NCBI GenBank assembly: GCA_903893085.1
Contig: CAITKS010000014.1
Coordinates: 1 to 5,887, forward strand
Direction of reading: 5' to 3'
Length of the DNA: 5,887 nt
Source: an uncultured Actinomycetes bacterium
GTDB taxonomy: Bacteria; Actinomycetota; Actinomycetes; Nanopelagicales; Nanopelagicaceae
Shown here: positions 1-5,887 of the stretch, one piece after another
Layout: every line of letters starts with the position of its first letter
How positions within the stretch are numbered: position 1 is the first letter of the stretch
The notes under the pieces: generated by a model
Seen by the model: the letters and a program-made list of their open reading frames with translations, nothing else
Database searches by the model: none
Told to the model about the DNA's origin: nothing
Program-made: the position numbers and the translations under genes

Positions 1-26
1 AAATGCCTTTAAATTAGACTACCTAC

Positions 27-46
27 CTCGCCCCGATTGGGGAGAG
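27..46 (+). other. small hairpin in the leader of the BI-1 gene
   Basis: CCCC (31-34) pairs with GGGG (39-42) around a GATT loop. CTC (27-29) pairs with GAG (44-46) across a G/A mismatch. Only ATTT follows, so it is a poor intrinsic terminator as seen. It could be the terminator of a gene to the left of the window or a structure in the 5' leader of the next gene. A TANNNT-type hexamer, TAGACT, lies at 15-20 and would place a transcript start near 26-28, just at the hairpin. No -35 box can be judged because the window begins too close. No coding sequence is supported in 1-67. Confidence 0.35.
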
Positions 47-53
47 ATTTCCT

Positions 54-61
54 AGAAAGGG
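54..61 (+). promoter_or_regulatory. ribosome binding site of the BI-1 gene
   Basis: AGAAAGGG ends six bases before the GTG at 68. This purine-rich Shine-Dalgarno-like site favours the GTG over the next in-frame candidate, the ATG at 119-121 (codon 18), which has no comparable site upstream. The encoded N-terminus, MRSSNPV, is also the one usual in actinobacterial members of the family. Confidence 0.7.
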
Positions 62-67
62 AAATTA

Positions 68-820
68 GTGCGCAGTTCAAATCCAGTACTAACTCGTTCG
101 AACCGTGGCTTTGCACAAATGGATGCAACACGTCTCGATAACGATTCGCTAGAAGCCACATACGCAGCACCATCAGCATCATCACTTCGCACCGGTCGTA
201 TGACTATGGACGATGTTGTTATGCGCACCGCAACTTTGTTTGCAGTGTTGGTTGCAGTTGGAGCATTTGCTTGGGGTGCAAACAACCCTGCGCTTGCACT
301 TGTTGGTTTCATCGGCGGTTTTGTTCTTGCATTGGTTAACTCATTCTCAAAGAAAGTTCGTGTGCCGCTGATAATTGCTTATGCAGCTGCGCAAGGACTT
401 GCACTCGGAACAATCAGCCGTATTTACAACGAAGCGTATGCAGGAATCGTTGGCCAAGCAGTCATCGGAACGCTCTGTGCATTCGGTGGAATCTTGGTTG
501 CATACCGCAGCGGCAAGATCCGCGTAACACCTAAGTTCACTCGCATCATGCTTGGTGCATTGATGGGTTACTTCGTATTTGGAATCATCACGATGTTTAC
601 TGGTTTCCCAGGGGGATCAACTGGTCTTCTTATTGCAGTTGCTGGTGTTGCACTTGCGACATTCTTCTTGGTTCTAGATTTTGATCAGATCGAACGCACA
701 ATCGCTGCAGGGGCTCCACAACAAGAGTCATGGCGTATGGCATTTGGTTTGATGGTGACAATTGTTTGGTTGTACATGGAAGTTTTGAGATTGCTCTCGA
801 TTCTTCGCAATAACGACTAA
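68..820 (+). CDS. Bax inhibitor-1/YccA family membrane protein
   Basis: This is a 250-residue integral membrane protein of the BI-1/YccA (TMBIM, UPF0005) family. About seven membrane segments can be read, near residues 52-70, 75-93, 99-118, 126-146, 158-178, 183-203 and 224-245. They follow a soluble N-terminal arm of about 50 residues. Family marks are the arm's start MRSSNPV, DFDQIE at 204-209 after segment six, an AP-x-x-x-SW stretch at 216-222, and VWLYMEVLRLL at 233-243. Characterised relatives such as Bacillus YetJ act as pH-sensitive calcium leak channels through a pair of acidic residues in the last two segments. Here D204 or D206 and E238 are the likely counterparts, which is an inference. 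The physiological role in actinobacteria is unknown. The start is a GTG with a good ribosome binding site. The gene appears monocistronic and is closed by the terminator at 839-875. Confidence 0.9.
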   Translation: MRSSNPVLTRSNRGFAQMDATRLDNDSLEATYAAPSASSLRTGRMTMDDVVMRTATLFAVLVAVGAFAWGANNPALALVGFIGGFVLALVNSFSKKVRVPLIIAYAAAQGLALGTISRIYNEAYAGIVGQAVIGTLCAFGGILVAYRSGKIRVTPKFTRIMLGALMGYFVFGIITMFTGFPGGSTGLLIAVAGVALATFFLVLDFDQIERTIAAGAPQQESWRMAFGLMVTIVWLYMEVLRLLSILRNND

Positions 821-829
821 AGAAAGTAA

Positions 830-2044
830 TTAACGGGATTGCCCGAGATGCGAAGGTCGCGTCTCGGGCAATTTTGTTGCTGCAATTAAAGCAATAAACA
901 TGAGTACTGCACTTACGGCAAAGGCGGGGCGGAAGCCGTAATGATCGGCGATAAAGCCGAGTGCAATTGGCGCAACCATGGCTCCGGCATCACCTGACAT
1001 CTGAAAGAGTGCGATAACTTGCCCACCTTTACCTTTCATAACATCTCCAACAATCGCTGAAGGAGTTGTTGATAGGAAGGCTGCTCCCACGCCAGATATA
1101 GCCATGGAAATTAAGAACATCCAAGGTTGATAAGTGAAGAGCAAAATTATTACCGAAACAGTGACGAGCGATGAACCGATAAGAGCTGAAAACTTGCGCC
1201 CATTTTTATCAGAGAGACTGCCTGCTTTTAGGAGAAGAATTCCTTGGACGATAGATGCGATTGTAAATCCGACGCCGAGGAAACTTGCCGTTGATTTCAA
1301 ATCTTCCACCATGAATAGAGGAAGGATTGAACGGCTCATCCCAAAGAAGATTGAGGCGCTGCAAAAGGAAATAATTAGCGCAATTAGATAAGGCTTACTG
1401 GAAAGGGCTTCTCGGAGGGAAGTTTTTTCCTTCGCGCTCTTTTCAGTTGGACGTGCAGCAAGTGCCGAATTTCTAAGAAGGAAACCGCCAGCTGCACTTG
1501 AGATAACTAACATGAAAGCGTAAATAAGTAGTGGTGCGCGTAGTGATATTCCGGTTAAGAAACCACCAATGACTGGACCGGCCATCATGCCCAGCAAGAA
1601 GCTTCCGTTGTAAAGGGATTGTGCGCGGGCTCGTCTTGTGTCATCTACAGCGCGCAAAATAATTGACCCTGCTGCGACTGAGAACATTGATGAGCCAAGG
1701 CCACCTGCAGCGCGAAAGATCAATAATTGTTCGTAATTTTGCGCTAGCGCCGCAGCAAATGAAGAGATTGCAACAAAGCCAACGCCAGTTGTATAAACAA
1801 TTCTTTCACCGAATTTATCAACTAACTTTCCTGAAAATAGCCCACTTGCAAATCTAGCCAGTGCAAATGAAGAGATAATCAAGCCTACTTGGGCGTTATT
1901 TACACCAAAAGATTTAGCAAATAAAGGAATTGTTGGCGCGATGATTCCGAATCCAACTGCAACAAAGAATGATGCAAAGACAAGAACACCAACCTCGCGC
2001 GGAAATTCTGCGAAAGGGTTGGTGAACTTAGTCTTCAACTTCAA
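830..2044 (-). CDS. MFS exporter, 12-TM DHA1-type
   Basis: This 404-residue major facilitator protein is probably a proton-coupled exporter of drugs or metabolites in the cytoplasmic membrane. Twelve membrane segments can be read, split by a charged central loop at about 191-215. Motif A in the loop between segments 2 and 3 is SGKLVDKFGER (71-81), and its second-half echo is GSLSDKNGRK (275-284). The antiporter motif C appears in segment 5 as GMMAGPVIGG (152-161). The predicted start is TTG at 2044. A second TTG two codons later, in a tandem TTGAAG repeat, is equally possible, and neither has a clear Shine-Dalgarno site. The gene is in the same frame as the upstream DHA2 gene, six bases after its TAA, so translation is probably coupled to it. 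The hydrophilic C-terminal tail after LPET is encoded by the terminator hairpin of the facing gene. The substrate cannot be told from sequence. Confidence 0.88.
   Translation of the reverse strand: MKLKTKFTNPFAEFPREVGVLVFASFFVAVGFGIIAPTIPLFAKSFGVNNAQVGLIISSFALARFASGLFSGKLVDKFGERIVYTTGVGFVAISSFAAALAQNYEQLLIFRAAGGLGSSMFSVAAGSIILRAVDDTRRARAQSLYNGSFLLGMMAGPVIGGFLTGISLRAPLLIYAFMLVISSAAGGFLLRNSALAARPTEKSAKEKTSLREALSSKPYLIALIISFCSASIFFGMSRSILPLFMVEDLKSTASFLGVGFTIASIVQGILLLKAGSLSDKNGRKFSALIGSSLVTVSVIILLFTYQPWMFLISMAISGVGAAFLSTTPSAIVGDVMKGKGGQVIALFQMSGDAGAMVAPIALGFIADHYGFRPAFAVSAVLMFIALIAATKLPETRPSHLGQSR
839..875 (+). terminator. intrinsic terminator of the BI-1 gene, inside the convergent MFS gene
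   Basis: TTGCCCGAGA (839-848) is a perfect inverted repeat of TCTCGGGCAA (862-871). A T-G wobble (849/861) and GCG/CGC (850-852 with 858-860) extend the stem to 14 pairs with a five-base loop, AAGGT. TTTT follows directly at 872-875. It begins 18 bases after the TAA of the plus-strand gene. It is directional: on the minus strand the wobble becomes an A/C mismatch and no T run follows the stem. The whole element lies within the last 14 or so codons of the minus-strand MFS gene. Confidence 0.85.
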
Positions 2045-2050
2045 TTCGAA

Positions 2051-3652
2051 TTAACCCAGTGATTCGCCGGCTGATTCTTCACGAGCCGCTGCGTAGTCCT
2101 TATTGGTACGTAGCGGAGTTTCACGAAGGAATAGCGCAAGCAAGAATCCAGCGGCTGTAATTGGTGCCGCTGTTAGGAACACGATGTGGAATGAACTTAC
2201 AAAGGCATCAAGTGCCGTTGTCTGAATAACAGGTGGCAATGTTTGCAGAACTGCAGTATTGCTTTGTATTCCTTCCAACTTAGCAGGATCGAATCCAGCT
2301 ACAGCCTCAGGGTTGGTAGTTGCTAATTTATTGAAGTTTTCGGCTAAGTAATGTCCTAAGCGGTTTGTCAGAATGGTTCCGAAAACCGCTGTTCCAAATA
2401 CGCTACCAAGTGAGCGGAAGAAAGTGTTTGAGCTTGTCGCTACACCCATATCTTTAAATTCCACAGAATTTTGAAGCGCTATAACAATTGTTTGCATTGA
2501 TAGACCAAGACCAGCACCGACCAAAATTGCGTAGATTGATAACTGCCAGAATGGTGTTTCAGTGTTTAGCGTTGTCATTAGCAAGATTCCAACGGTCATT
2601 ACCGCGGTACCGATAATTGGGAAGCGCTTATAATGACCATGTTTGGTGATTGCTTTACCGCTATAAATTGAAGTTGAGACGATTCCAAGCATAAATGGAA
2701 TCAATTTCAAGCCTGCTTCCGTTGCGGTATCGCCCTTAACCACCTGGAGGTAAAGAGGCAACATAACAATCGCACCGAACATCCCAGCACCGATGATGAA
2801 GCCAAGTGCTGATGTAAGTGAAAATGTGTGATTCTTGAAGAGTGATAAAGGCAAGATTGGTTCTACTGCTTTGCCTTCCCAGTAAATAAATATGAAGGTA
2901 AGTGCAATACCTGCAAATAGGAATTCAAGTGTTGTTGAGTTCCCCCATCCACGTTCTGGACCGTAGATTGAAACGGCTAACAAAGTTGCGCAAACAGCAG
3001 CCACCATCAGCAGTGCACCCAAGTAATCGATCTTGTGGTCGCGCTTTACCTTTGGAATATGTAAAACGGCAGATGTAATGGCAAGTGCTGCAATACCAAA
3101 TGGAATGTTTATGTAAAAAATCCAACGCCACCCGGTTACGCCAAGGATGGTGGCATGGTCAGAGAAGAATCCACCAAGCAACGGGCCAGCAACAGATGAA
3201 AGACCCCAAACCGCGCCGAAGTAACCCTGATAACGACCACGTTCGCGTGGAGGGACGATGTCACCAATGATTACGAAAGTTAGTGCCATCAAACCGCCTG
3301 CACCCAAACCTTGAATAGCGCGTGTACCGATTAGCTGGGCCATATTTTGTGATGCTCCAGCAAGAAGTGAACCAATTAAGAATGTGACGATTGCAAATTG
3401 GAAAACAATGCGGCGTCCATAAATATCAGAGATTTTTCCGTACAAAGGCGTAGATGCAGTTGAAGTAAGTAGGTATGCAGTAACAACCCAGGTGTAATGA
3501 TTAAGACCATTAAAATCTTCGACAATGCTTTTCAGCGCCGTTGAAACAATGGTCTGATCGAGGGCTGCCAAGAGCATGCCGGTCATGAGACCGCCGAGGA
3601 TGACCATAATTTCTTTGTGCGTATGTTCTTTTACTGGGCCATGGTTTGACAT
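2051..3652 (-). CDS. MFS multidrug exporter, 14-TM DHA2 (EmrB/QacA-type)
   Basis: This 533-residue proton-antiport exporter of the DHA2 family has about 14 membrane segments (first at 14-38, last at 486-509). Family motifs appear in order: D1 in segment 1, [10 protein letters not shown] (31-40), with the membrane-embedded D32; motif [12 protein letters not shown] (71-81); motif [13 protein letters not shown] (109-120), with R111; motif [13 protein letters not shown] (150-161); and [12 protein letters not shown] (175-186), typical of EmrB/QacA proteins. A long extracytoplasmic loop of about 55 residues (430-485) precedes the last segment, as in actinobacterial homologues. The ATG start is preceded by GAGAGG with a five-base spacer. 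It is the first gene of a two-gene minus-strand operon with the DHA1 exporter and is transcribed divergently from the ABC pair. No EmrA-like adaptor is present, as expected for a single-membrane cell. Substrates of such proteins are usually cationic or amphipathic compounds, but the actual one is unknown. Confidence 0.92.
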   Translation of the reverse strand: MSNHGPVKEHTHKEIMVILGGLMTGMLLAALDQTIVSTALKSIVEDFNGLNHYTWVVTAYLLTSTASTPLYGKISDIYGRRIVFQFAIVTFLIGSLLAGASQNMAQLIGTRAIQGLGAGGLMALTFVIIGDIVPPRERGRYQGYFGAVWGLSSVAGPLLGGFFSDHATILGVTGWRWIFYINIPFGIAALAITSAVLHIPKVKRDHKIDYLGALLMVAAVCATLLAVSIYGPERGWGNSTTLEFLFAGIALTFIFIYWEGKAVEPILPLSLFKNHTFSLTSALGFIIGAGMFGAIVMLPLYLQVVKGDTATEAGLKLIPFMLGIVSTSIYSGKAITKHGHYKRFPIIGTAVMTVGILLMTTLNTETPFWQLSIYAILVGAGLGLSMQTIVIALQNSVEFKDMGVATSSNTFFRSLGSVFGTAVFGTILTNRLGHYLAENFNKLATTNPEAVAGFDPAKLEGIQSNTAVLQTLPPVIQTTALDAFVSSFHIVFLTAAPITAAGFLLALFLRETPLRTNKDYAAAREESAGESLG

Positions 3653-3718
3653 TGGTGCCTCTCAGAATCGCTCATTTTGTGGATATATTTAATAATCCAA
3701 TAGCGGTAAGTTTACTCC
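3653..3718. promoter_or_regulatory. divergent promoter region between MFS operon and ABC exporter
   Basis: These 66 bases are the only non-coding space able to serve both transcription units and are AT-rich in the middle. On the minus side, GAGAGG (complement of 3658-3663) is the ribosome binding site of the DHA2 gene. TAAGTT at 3707-3712 (+) and TAAACT at 3714-3709 (-) both fit the TANNNT -10 pattern and overlap on one near-symmetric octamer. TATATT at 3684-3689 (+) is another -10 candidate. No convincing TTGACA-like -35 box is seen for any of them. Calling this a promoter region follows from gene order; the individual boxes are guesses. Confidence 0.55.
3680..3699. promoter_or_regulatory. 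TGGAT-N10-ATCCA inverted repeat, operator candidate
   Basis: Five-base arms TGGAT (3680-3684) and ATCCA (3695-3699) are exact reverse complements around ten AT-rich bases. The 20-bp span would suit a dimeric repressor of the TetR or MarR type, which often control exporters. It lies between the two start codons. No regulator gene is present in the window to pair with it, and arms this short can occur by chance. Confidence 0.3.
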
Positions 3719-4714
3719 GTGAAATCTGTTATCGCTGAAGACTTAGTTAAAACTTATCGCAATGGGGCAGTACGTGCCTTAGATCACCTGTCACTCGATG
3801 TTGAAGAAGGCACTGTATTAAGCGTGCTTGGACCAAATGGTGCAGGCAAGACAACTTGTGTGCGCATTTTGGCAACTCTATTGCGCCCAGATTCAGGTCG
3901 CGCGATGGTTGGTGGCATTGATGTAATTAAGCATCCTGAAAAAGTTCGCGAAGTAATTGGTTTATCAGGTCAGTATGCCGCTGTCGATGAGATTTTAACT
4001 GGCTGGGATAACTTGGTGATGTTTGGCCAGCTTTATCACCTGGGTAAAAAAGAAGCGGTAGCGCGTGCAGATGAACTTCTTGAAAGATTCTCACTTACAG
4101 AAAGTGCCAAGCGCCCAATCAAGACTTATTCAGGTGGAATGCGTCGCCGTCTTGATTTAGCAGCATCGCTAATCGTTAAACCAAAAGTTCTCTTCTTAGA
4201 TGAGCCAACAACGGGCCTTGACCCACGTGGCCGCCAGGAAATGTGGAGCGTTATTGAAGAGTTAGTTAAAGGCGGCGTTACTTTGCTACTTACTACTCAA
4301 TATCTCGAAGAAGCCGATCAATTAGCAGATGAGATCGCAGTTATCGATCATGGAAAAGTTATTGCTCGCGGAACATCCGATGCGCTTAAAAAACAAGTCG
4401 GTGGCGAACGTTTGGAAATTGTTGTTGAGTCGCACAACATCGCAAAGGCTATGGAAGTTGTTGCAAATATCAGCGGTAATAAAGCCAGCCTTGATGAGGG
4501 TCTGCGCATGATTTCGGCGCCAGTTTCAACTGGTGCAACTGCGTTAATCGAAACGTTGCGCTCTTTAGATTCAGCAGGAATCCATCCGCTTGATGTTGGG
4601 CTAAAACGTCCATCACTTGATGACGTTTTCTTATCTCTTACTGGCCACGCTGCCGAGGAGAAGACCGCTGAAGAAGAAGTTTCAACTGGTCGCAGAAAGA
4701 AGGCGAAAAAATGA
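3719..4714 (+). CDS. ABC exporter ATP-binding subunit, DrrA-like
   Basis: This 331-residue ATPase is the cytoplasmic engine of an ABC-2 exporter, in the group that includes the daunorubicin resistance protein DrrA. Seen in order are Walker A GPNGAGKTT (38-46), the Q-loop Q85, the signature YSGGMRRRLDLA (137-148), Walker B VLFLDEP (157-163) with D161 and E162, and the D-loop GLD (166-168). The switch position reads LTTQYLEEADQLAD (191-204), with Gln194 where most ABC ATPases have His; to my knowledge this is usual in the DrrA group. A C-terminal accessory domain ends in PSLDDVFLSLTG (298-309), also DrrA-like, followed by an acidic then strongly basic tail. The GTG start is forced: an in-frame TAA lies at 3707-3709 and no other start precedes the conserved region. 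Only a weak GCGGTAAG precedes it, so a leaderless transcript is possible. The stop overlaps the start of the permease gene. Confidence 0.93.
   Translation: MKSVIAEDLVKTYRNGAVRALDHLSLDVEEGTVLSVLGPNGAGKTTCVRILATLLRPDSGRAMVGGIDVIKHPEKVREVIGLSGQYAAVDEILTGWDNLVMFGQLYHLGKKEAVARADELLERFSLTESAKRPIKTYSGGMRRRLDLAASLIVKPKVLFLDEPTTGLDPRGRQEMWSVIEELVKGGVTLLLTTQYLEEADQLADEIAVIDHGKVIARGTSDALKKQVGGERLEIVVESHNIAKAMEVVANISGNKASLDEGLRMISAPVSTGATALIETLRSLDSAGIHPLDVGLKRPSLDDVFLSLTGHAAEEKTAEEEVSTGRRKKAKK
4697..4703 (+). promoter_or_regulatory. ribosome binding site of the ABC permease gene, inside the ATPase gene
   Basis: AAGAAGG lies in the final codons of the ATPase gene, seven bases before the ATG at 4711. With the ATGA overlap it supports coupled translation of the two subunits and fixes the permease start. 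Confidence 0.7.
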
Positions 4715-5502
4715 GCGCTTTCAAAGACACGATGATCATTACGCAACGTCAGTTGCGCTTGTTAACTCGCGTTCCAGAAGTTTTGATCTTCTCAACAATT
4801 CAGCCAGTTATGTTTGTACTTTTATTCCGTTATGTATTCGGTGGTTCAATCGATACTGGTCAGCCAGGTGGATATGTACAACTTTTGATGCCCGGAATTT
4901 TCGTGCAGACCGTTGCATTTACATTGGCCGGCACCGCGTCTGGTCTAGCTGAAGATCTTAAGAAAGGTCTGATTGATCGCTTTAGATCTCTGCCGATTTC
5001 GCAATCAGCGTTAGTTGTTGGTCGCACACTTGGGGACTCTCTACTAAACATCGTGGTTCTTGCAGTTATGGGAATCGCTGGATATGTCGTTGGATGGCGT
5101 CCATCCTCAGGAGTAATTAACGTTGCAATCGGATTTATTTTCCTATTGTCATTTGGTTACGCACTCTCTTGGGTCGGAATCTACGTTGGGCTATCGGCAT
5201 CCGATGCGCGCGTGGTGCAGAACGTAAGTTTTATCATTACTTTCCCACTTACATTCTTATCCAATGCTTTCGCACCAACCACCGGAATGCCACGGGCGCT
5301 GCAGTACTTTGCAGAATGGAATCCAGTTTCAACGATGGTTGCGGCTTGTCGCGAACTCTTTGGTTTGGAAAATCAATTCGGCGCTACCGCTGGATCATTT
5401 CCGAGCGAAAATCCTTTAATTACTTCATTTATCTACATGCTAATTATCATGGCGATATTTGTTCCGCTAAGTGTCAGAAAATATAAGCGCGCAGCAGATT
5501 AG
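4711..5502 (+). CDS. ABC-2 type permease subunit, DrrB-like
   Basis: This 263-residue membrane subunit is the partner of the ATPase encoded just upstream. About six membrane segments are readable, near residues 23-43, 58-78, 105-128, 136-160, 166-187 and 238-254. The cytoplasmic stretch between segments 2 and 3, EDLKKGLIDRFRSLPIS (81-97) followed by GR and D109, is the coupling-helix signature of DrrB-type ABC-2 permeases. The late motif FLSNAFAPTTGMP (182-194) and WNPVS (203-207) are also typical of this group. Length is normal for the family. ATG overlaps the ATPase stop as ATGA, and AAGAAGG at 4697-4703 gives a ribosome binding site with a seven-base spacer, so the two subunits are surely co-expressed. 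The cargo is probably a hydrophobic drug, lipid or secondary metabolite by family analogy. No terminator is visible after the gene. Confidence 0.92.
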   Translation: MSAFKDTMIITQRQLRLLTRVPEVLIFSTIQPVMFVLLFRYVFGGSIDTGQPGGYVQLLMPGIFVQTVAFTLAGTASGLAEDLKKGLIDRFRSLPISQSALVVGRTLGDSLLNIVVLAVMGIAGYVVGWRPSSGVINVAIGFIFLLSFGYALSWVGIYVGLSASDARVVQNVSFIITFPLTFLSNAFAPTTGMPRALQYFAEWNPVSTMVAACRELFGLENQFGATAGSFPSENPLITSFIYMLIIMAIFVPLSVRKYKRAAD

Positions 5503-5506
5503 GAAA

Positions 5507-5887
5507 TTAGTGCGATTCGCGAGAGATATGTTCTCCGCTGGATCCAACTAAGAAATCTAAATCGCAACCGGTATCGGCCTGCATTACGTGGTCGATATAT
5601 AGCTTCTGCCAACCACGATCTGACTTTGCAAAGCCATCAACCGTTGCAGCGTTTGGCTTGCGCGCTGCTAAATCAGCATCTGAAATATCAATATTCAAGG
5701 TGCGCGCCTCGACGTCCAAAGTTATGTAATCACCAGTTTGCACTAATCCAAGTGGGCCACCTGCGGCGGCTTCTGGTGCAACGTGCAATACAACTGTTCC
5801 GTAAGCAGTTCCGCTCATGCGACCATCACAGATACGCACCATGTCGCGCACGCCTTTGTCGAGCATCTTCTGAGGCATTGGCATATT
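5507..5887 (-). CDS. IlvD/Edd-family dehydratase, C-terminal part (sugar-acid type), runs off the window
   Basis: Only about the last 126 residues are present; the reading frame is still open at the right edge (Asn, then MPMPQ), so the start lies outside. The family comprises iron-sulfur enzymes that dehydrate dihydroxy acids or sugar acids to 2-keto products. The segment CDGRMSGTAYGT, encoded around 5795-5830, carries the serine (codon 5813-5815) that serves as catalytic base in this family. VVLHVAPEAAAGGPLGLV and TGDYI follow. RMSGTAYG and the ending DHVMQADTGCDLDFLVGSSG resemble aldonate (arabinonate or xylonate-type) dehydratases more than IlvD of branched-chain amino acid synthesis, which has GRFSGG at the same place. 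The exact sugar acid cannot be assigned. The cluster cysteines and Mg ligands lie upstream, outside the window. It converges on the ABC permease with four bases between the stops. Confidence 0.85.
   Translation of the reverse strand, partial: NMPMPQKMLDKGVRDMVRICDGRMSGTAYGTVVLHVAPEAAAGGPLGLVQTGDYITLDVEARTLNIDISDADLAARKPNAATVDGFAKSDRGWQKLYIDHVMQADTGCDLDFLVGSSGEHISRESH

Noticed and set aside
60..72. 13-base direct repeat GGAAATTAGTGCG, also at 5502-5514
   Set aside because: One copy is the start of the BI-1 gene and the other the ends of two convergent genes. A chance match of this length is unremarkable in a window this size, and no mobile element lies between them.
52..312. 86-codon minus-strand open frame opposite the BI-1 gene start
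   Set aside because: It covers the ribosome binding site and N-terminal region of a clear gene, and its product is Ala/Ser-rich without motifs.
795..816. ATTGC/GCAAT inverted repeat near the BI-1 3' end as a terminator for the minus-strand MFS operon
   Set aside because: Only five pairs around a long loop, with no T tract on the minus strand.
1134..1391. 85-codon plus-strand open frame opposite the DHA1 gene
   Set aside because: It is antisense to a continuous membrane-protein frame with conserved motif A, and has no start signal of its own.
4348..4746. 132-codon open frame on the minus strand across the ATPase 3' end
   Set aside because: It lies opposite a gene with intact motifs, has a low-complexity Ser/Arg-rich product, no family resemblance and no ribosome binding site.
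4617..4952. 111-codon plus-strand open frame spanning the ATPase-permease junction
   Set aside because: It is out of frame with two well-supported genes. Its Arg/Ser/Cys-rich translation looks like an alternate-frame shadow.
5169..5486. 105-codon plus-strand open frame inside the permease gene
   Set aside because: It overlaps the permease in another frame, and the translation shows no recognisable motif or membrane pattern.
5519..5538. Hairpin at the end of the dehydratase gene as a terminator
   Set aside because: Seven pairs with a bulge and no T run on either strand; too weak to annotate.

Overview
The window (5,887 bp, moderate GC, very compact) looks like chromosomal DNA from a low-to-moderate-GC actinobacterium. 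The best clue is the first gene: its N-terminus (MRSSNPVLTR) and its DFDQIE and VWLYMEVLRLL motifs are the actinobacterial form of the Bax inhibitor-1/YccA family. Short intergenic gaps, balanced base composition and start codons shared among GTG, TTG and ATG would fit the streamlined freshwater Nanopelagicales (acI) group. That placement is an inference from memory of the families, not a search result.

Layout, left to right. Positions 1-67 hold a short leader with a small hairpin and a good ribosome binding site. A Bax inhibitor-1/YccA membrane protein follows (68-820, +) and ends 18 bases before a strong intrinsic terminator. That terminator lies inside the 3' coding end of the convergent neighbour. 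Two major facilitator exporters come next on the minus strand and form one operon: the promoter-proximal gene is a 14-TM DHA2 (EmrB/QacA-type) protein (2051-3652), and the distal gene is a 12-TM DHA1-type protein (830-2044). They lie in the same reading frame and are separated by one TAA codon and six bases. A 66-bp AT-rich divergent promoter region (3653-3718) separates them from a plus-strand ABC exporter pair of the DrrA/DrrB type, an ATPase (3719-4714) and an ABC-2 permease (4711-5502) that overlap by ATGA. The window ends in the C-terminal part of an IlvD/Edd-family dehydratase of the sugar-acid type (5507-5887, -), which runs off the right edge and converges on the permease with four bases between the stop codons.

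Functionally the centre of the window is an efflux block. Three separate exporters, two proton-driven and one ATP-driven, are encoded by four genes that diverge from one control region. No regulator or biosynthetic gene is visible, so the substrates cannot be named. The flanking BI-1 protein and the dehydratase have no evident link to export.

No clearly new system is visible. The points most worth checking are the terminator embedded in the coding end of the DHA1 gene, the near-symmetric TAAGTTTA element that could fire divergent promoters (with a possibly leaderless ATPase transcript), the neighbouring TGGAT/ATCCA inverted repeat as an operator candidate, and the weakly signalled TTG start of the in-frame second MFS gene.
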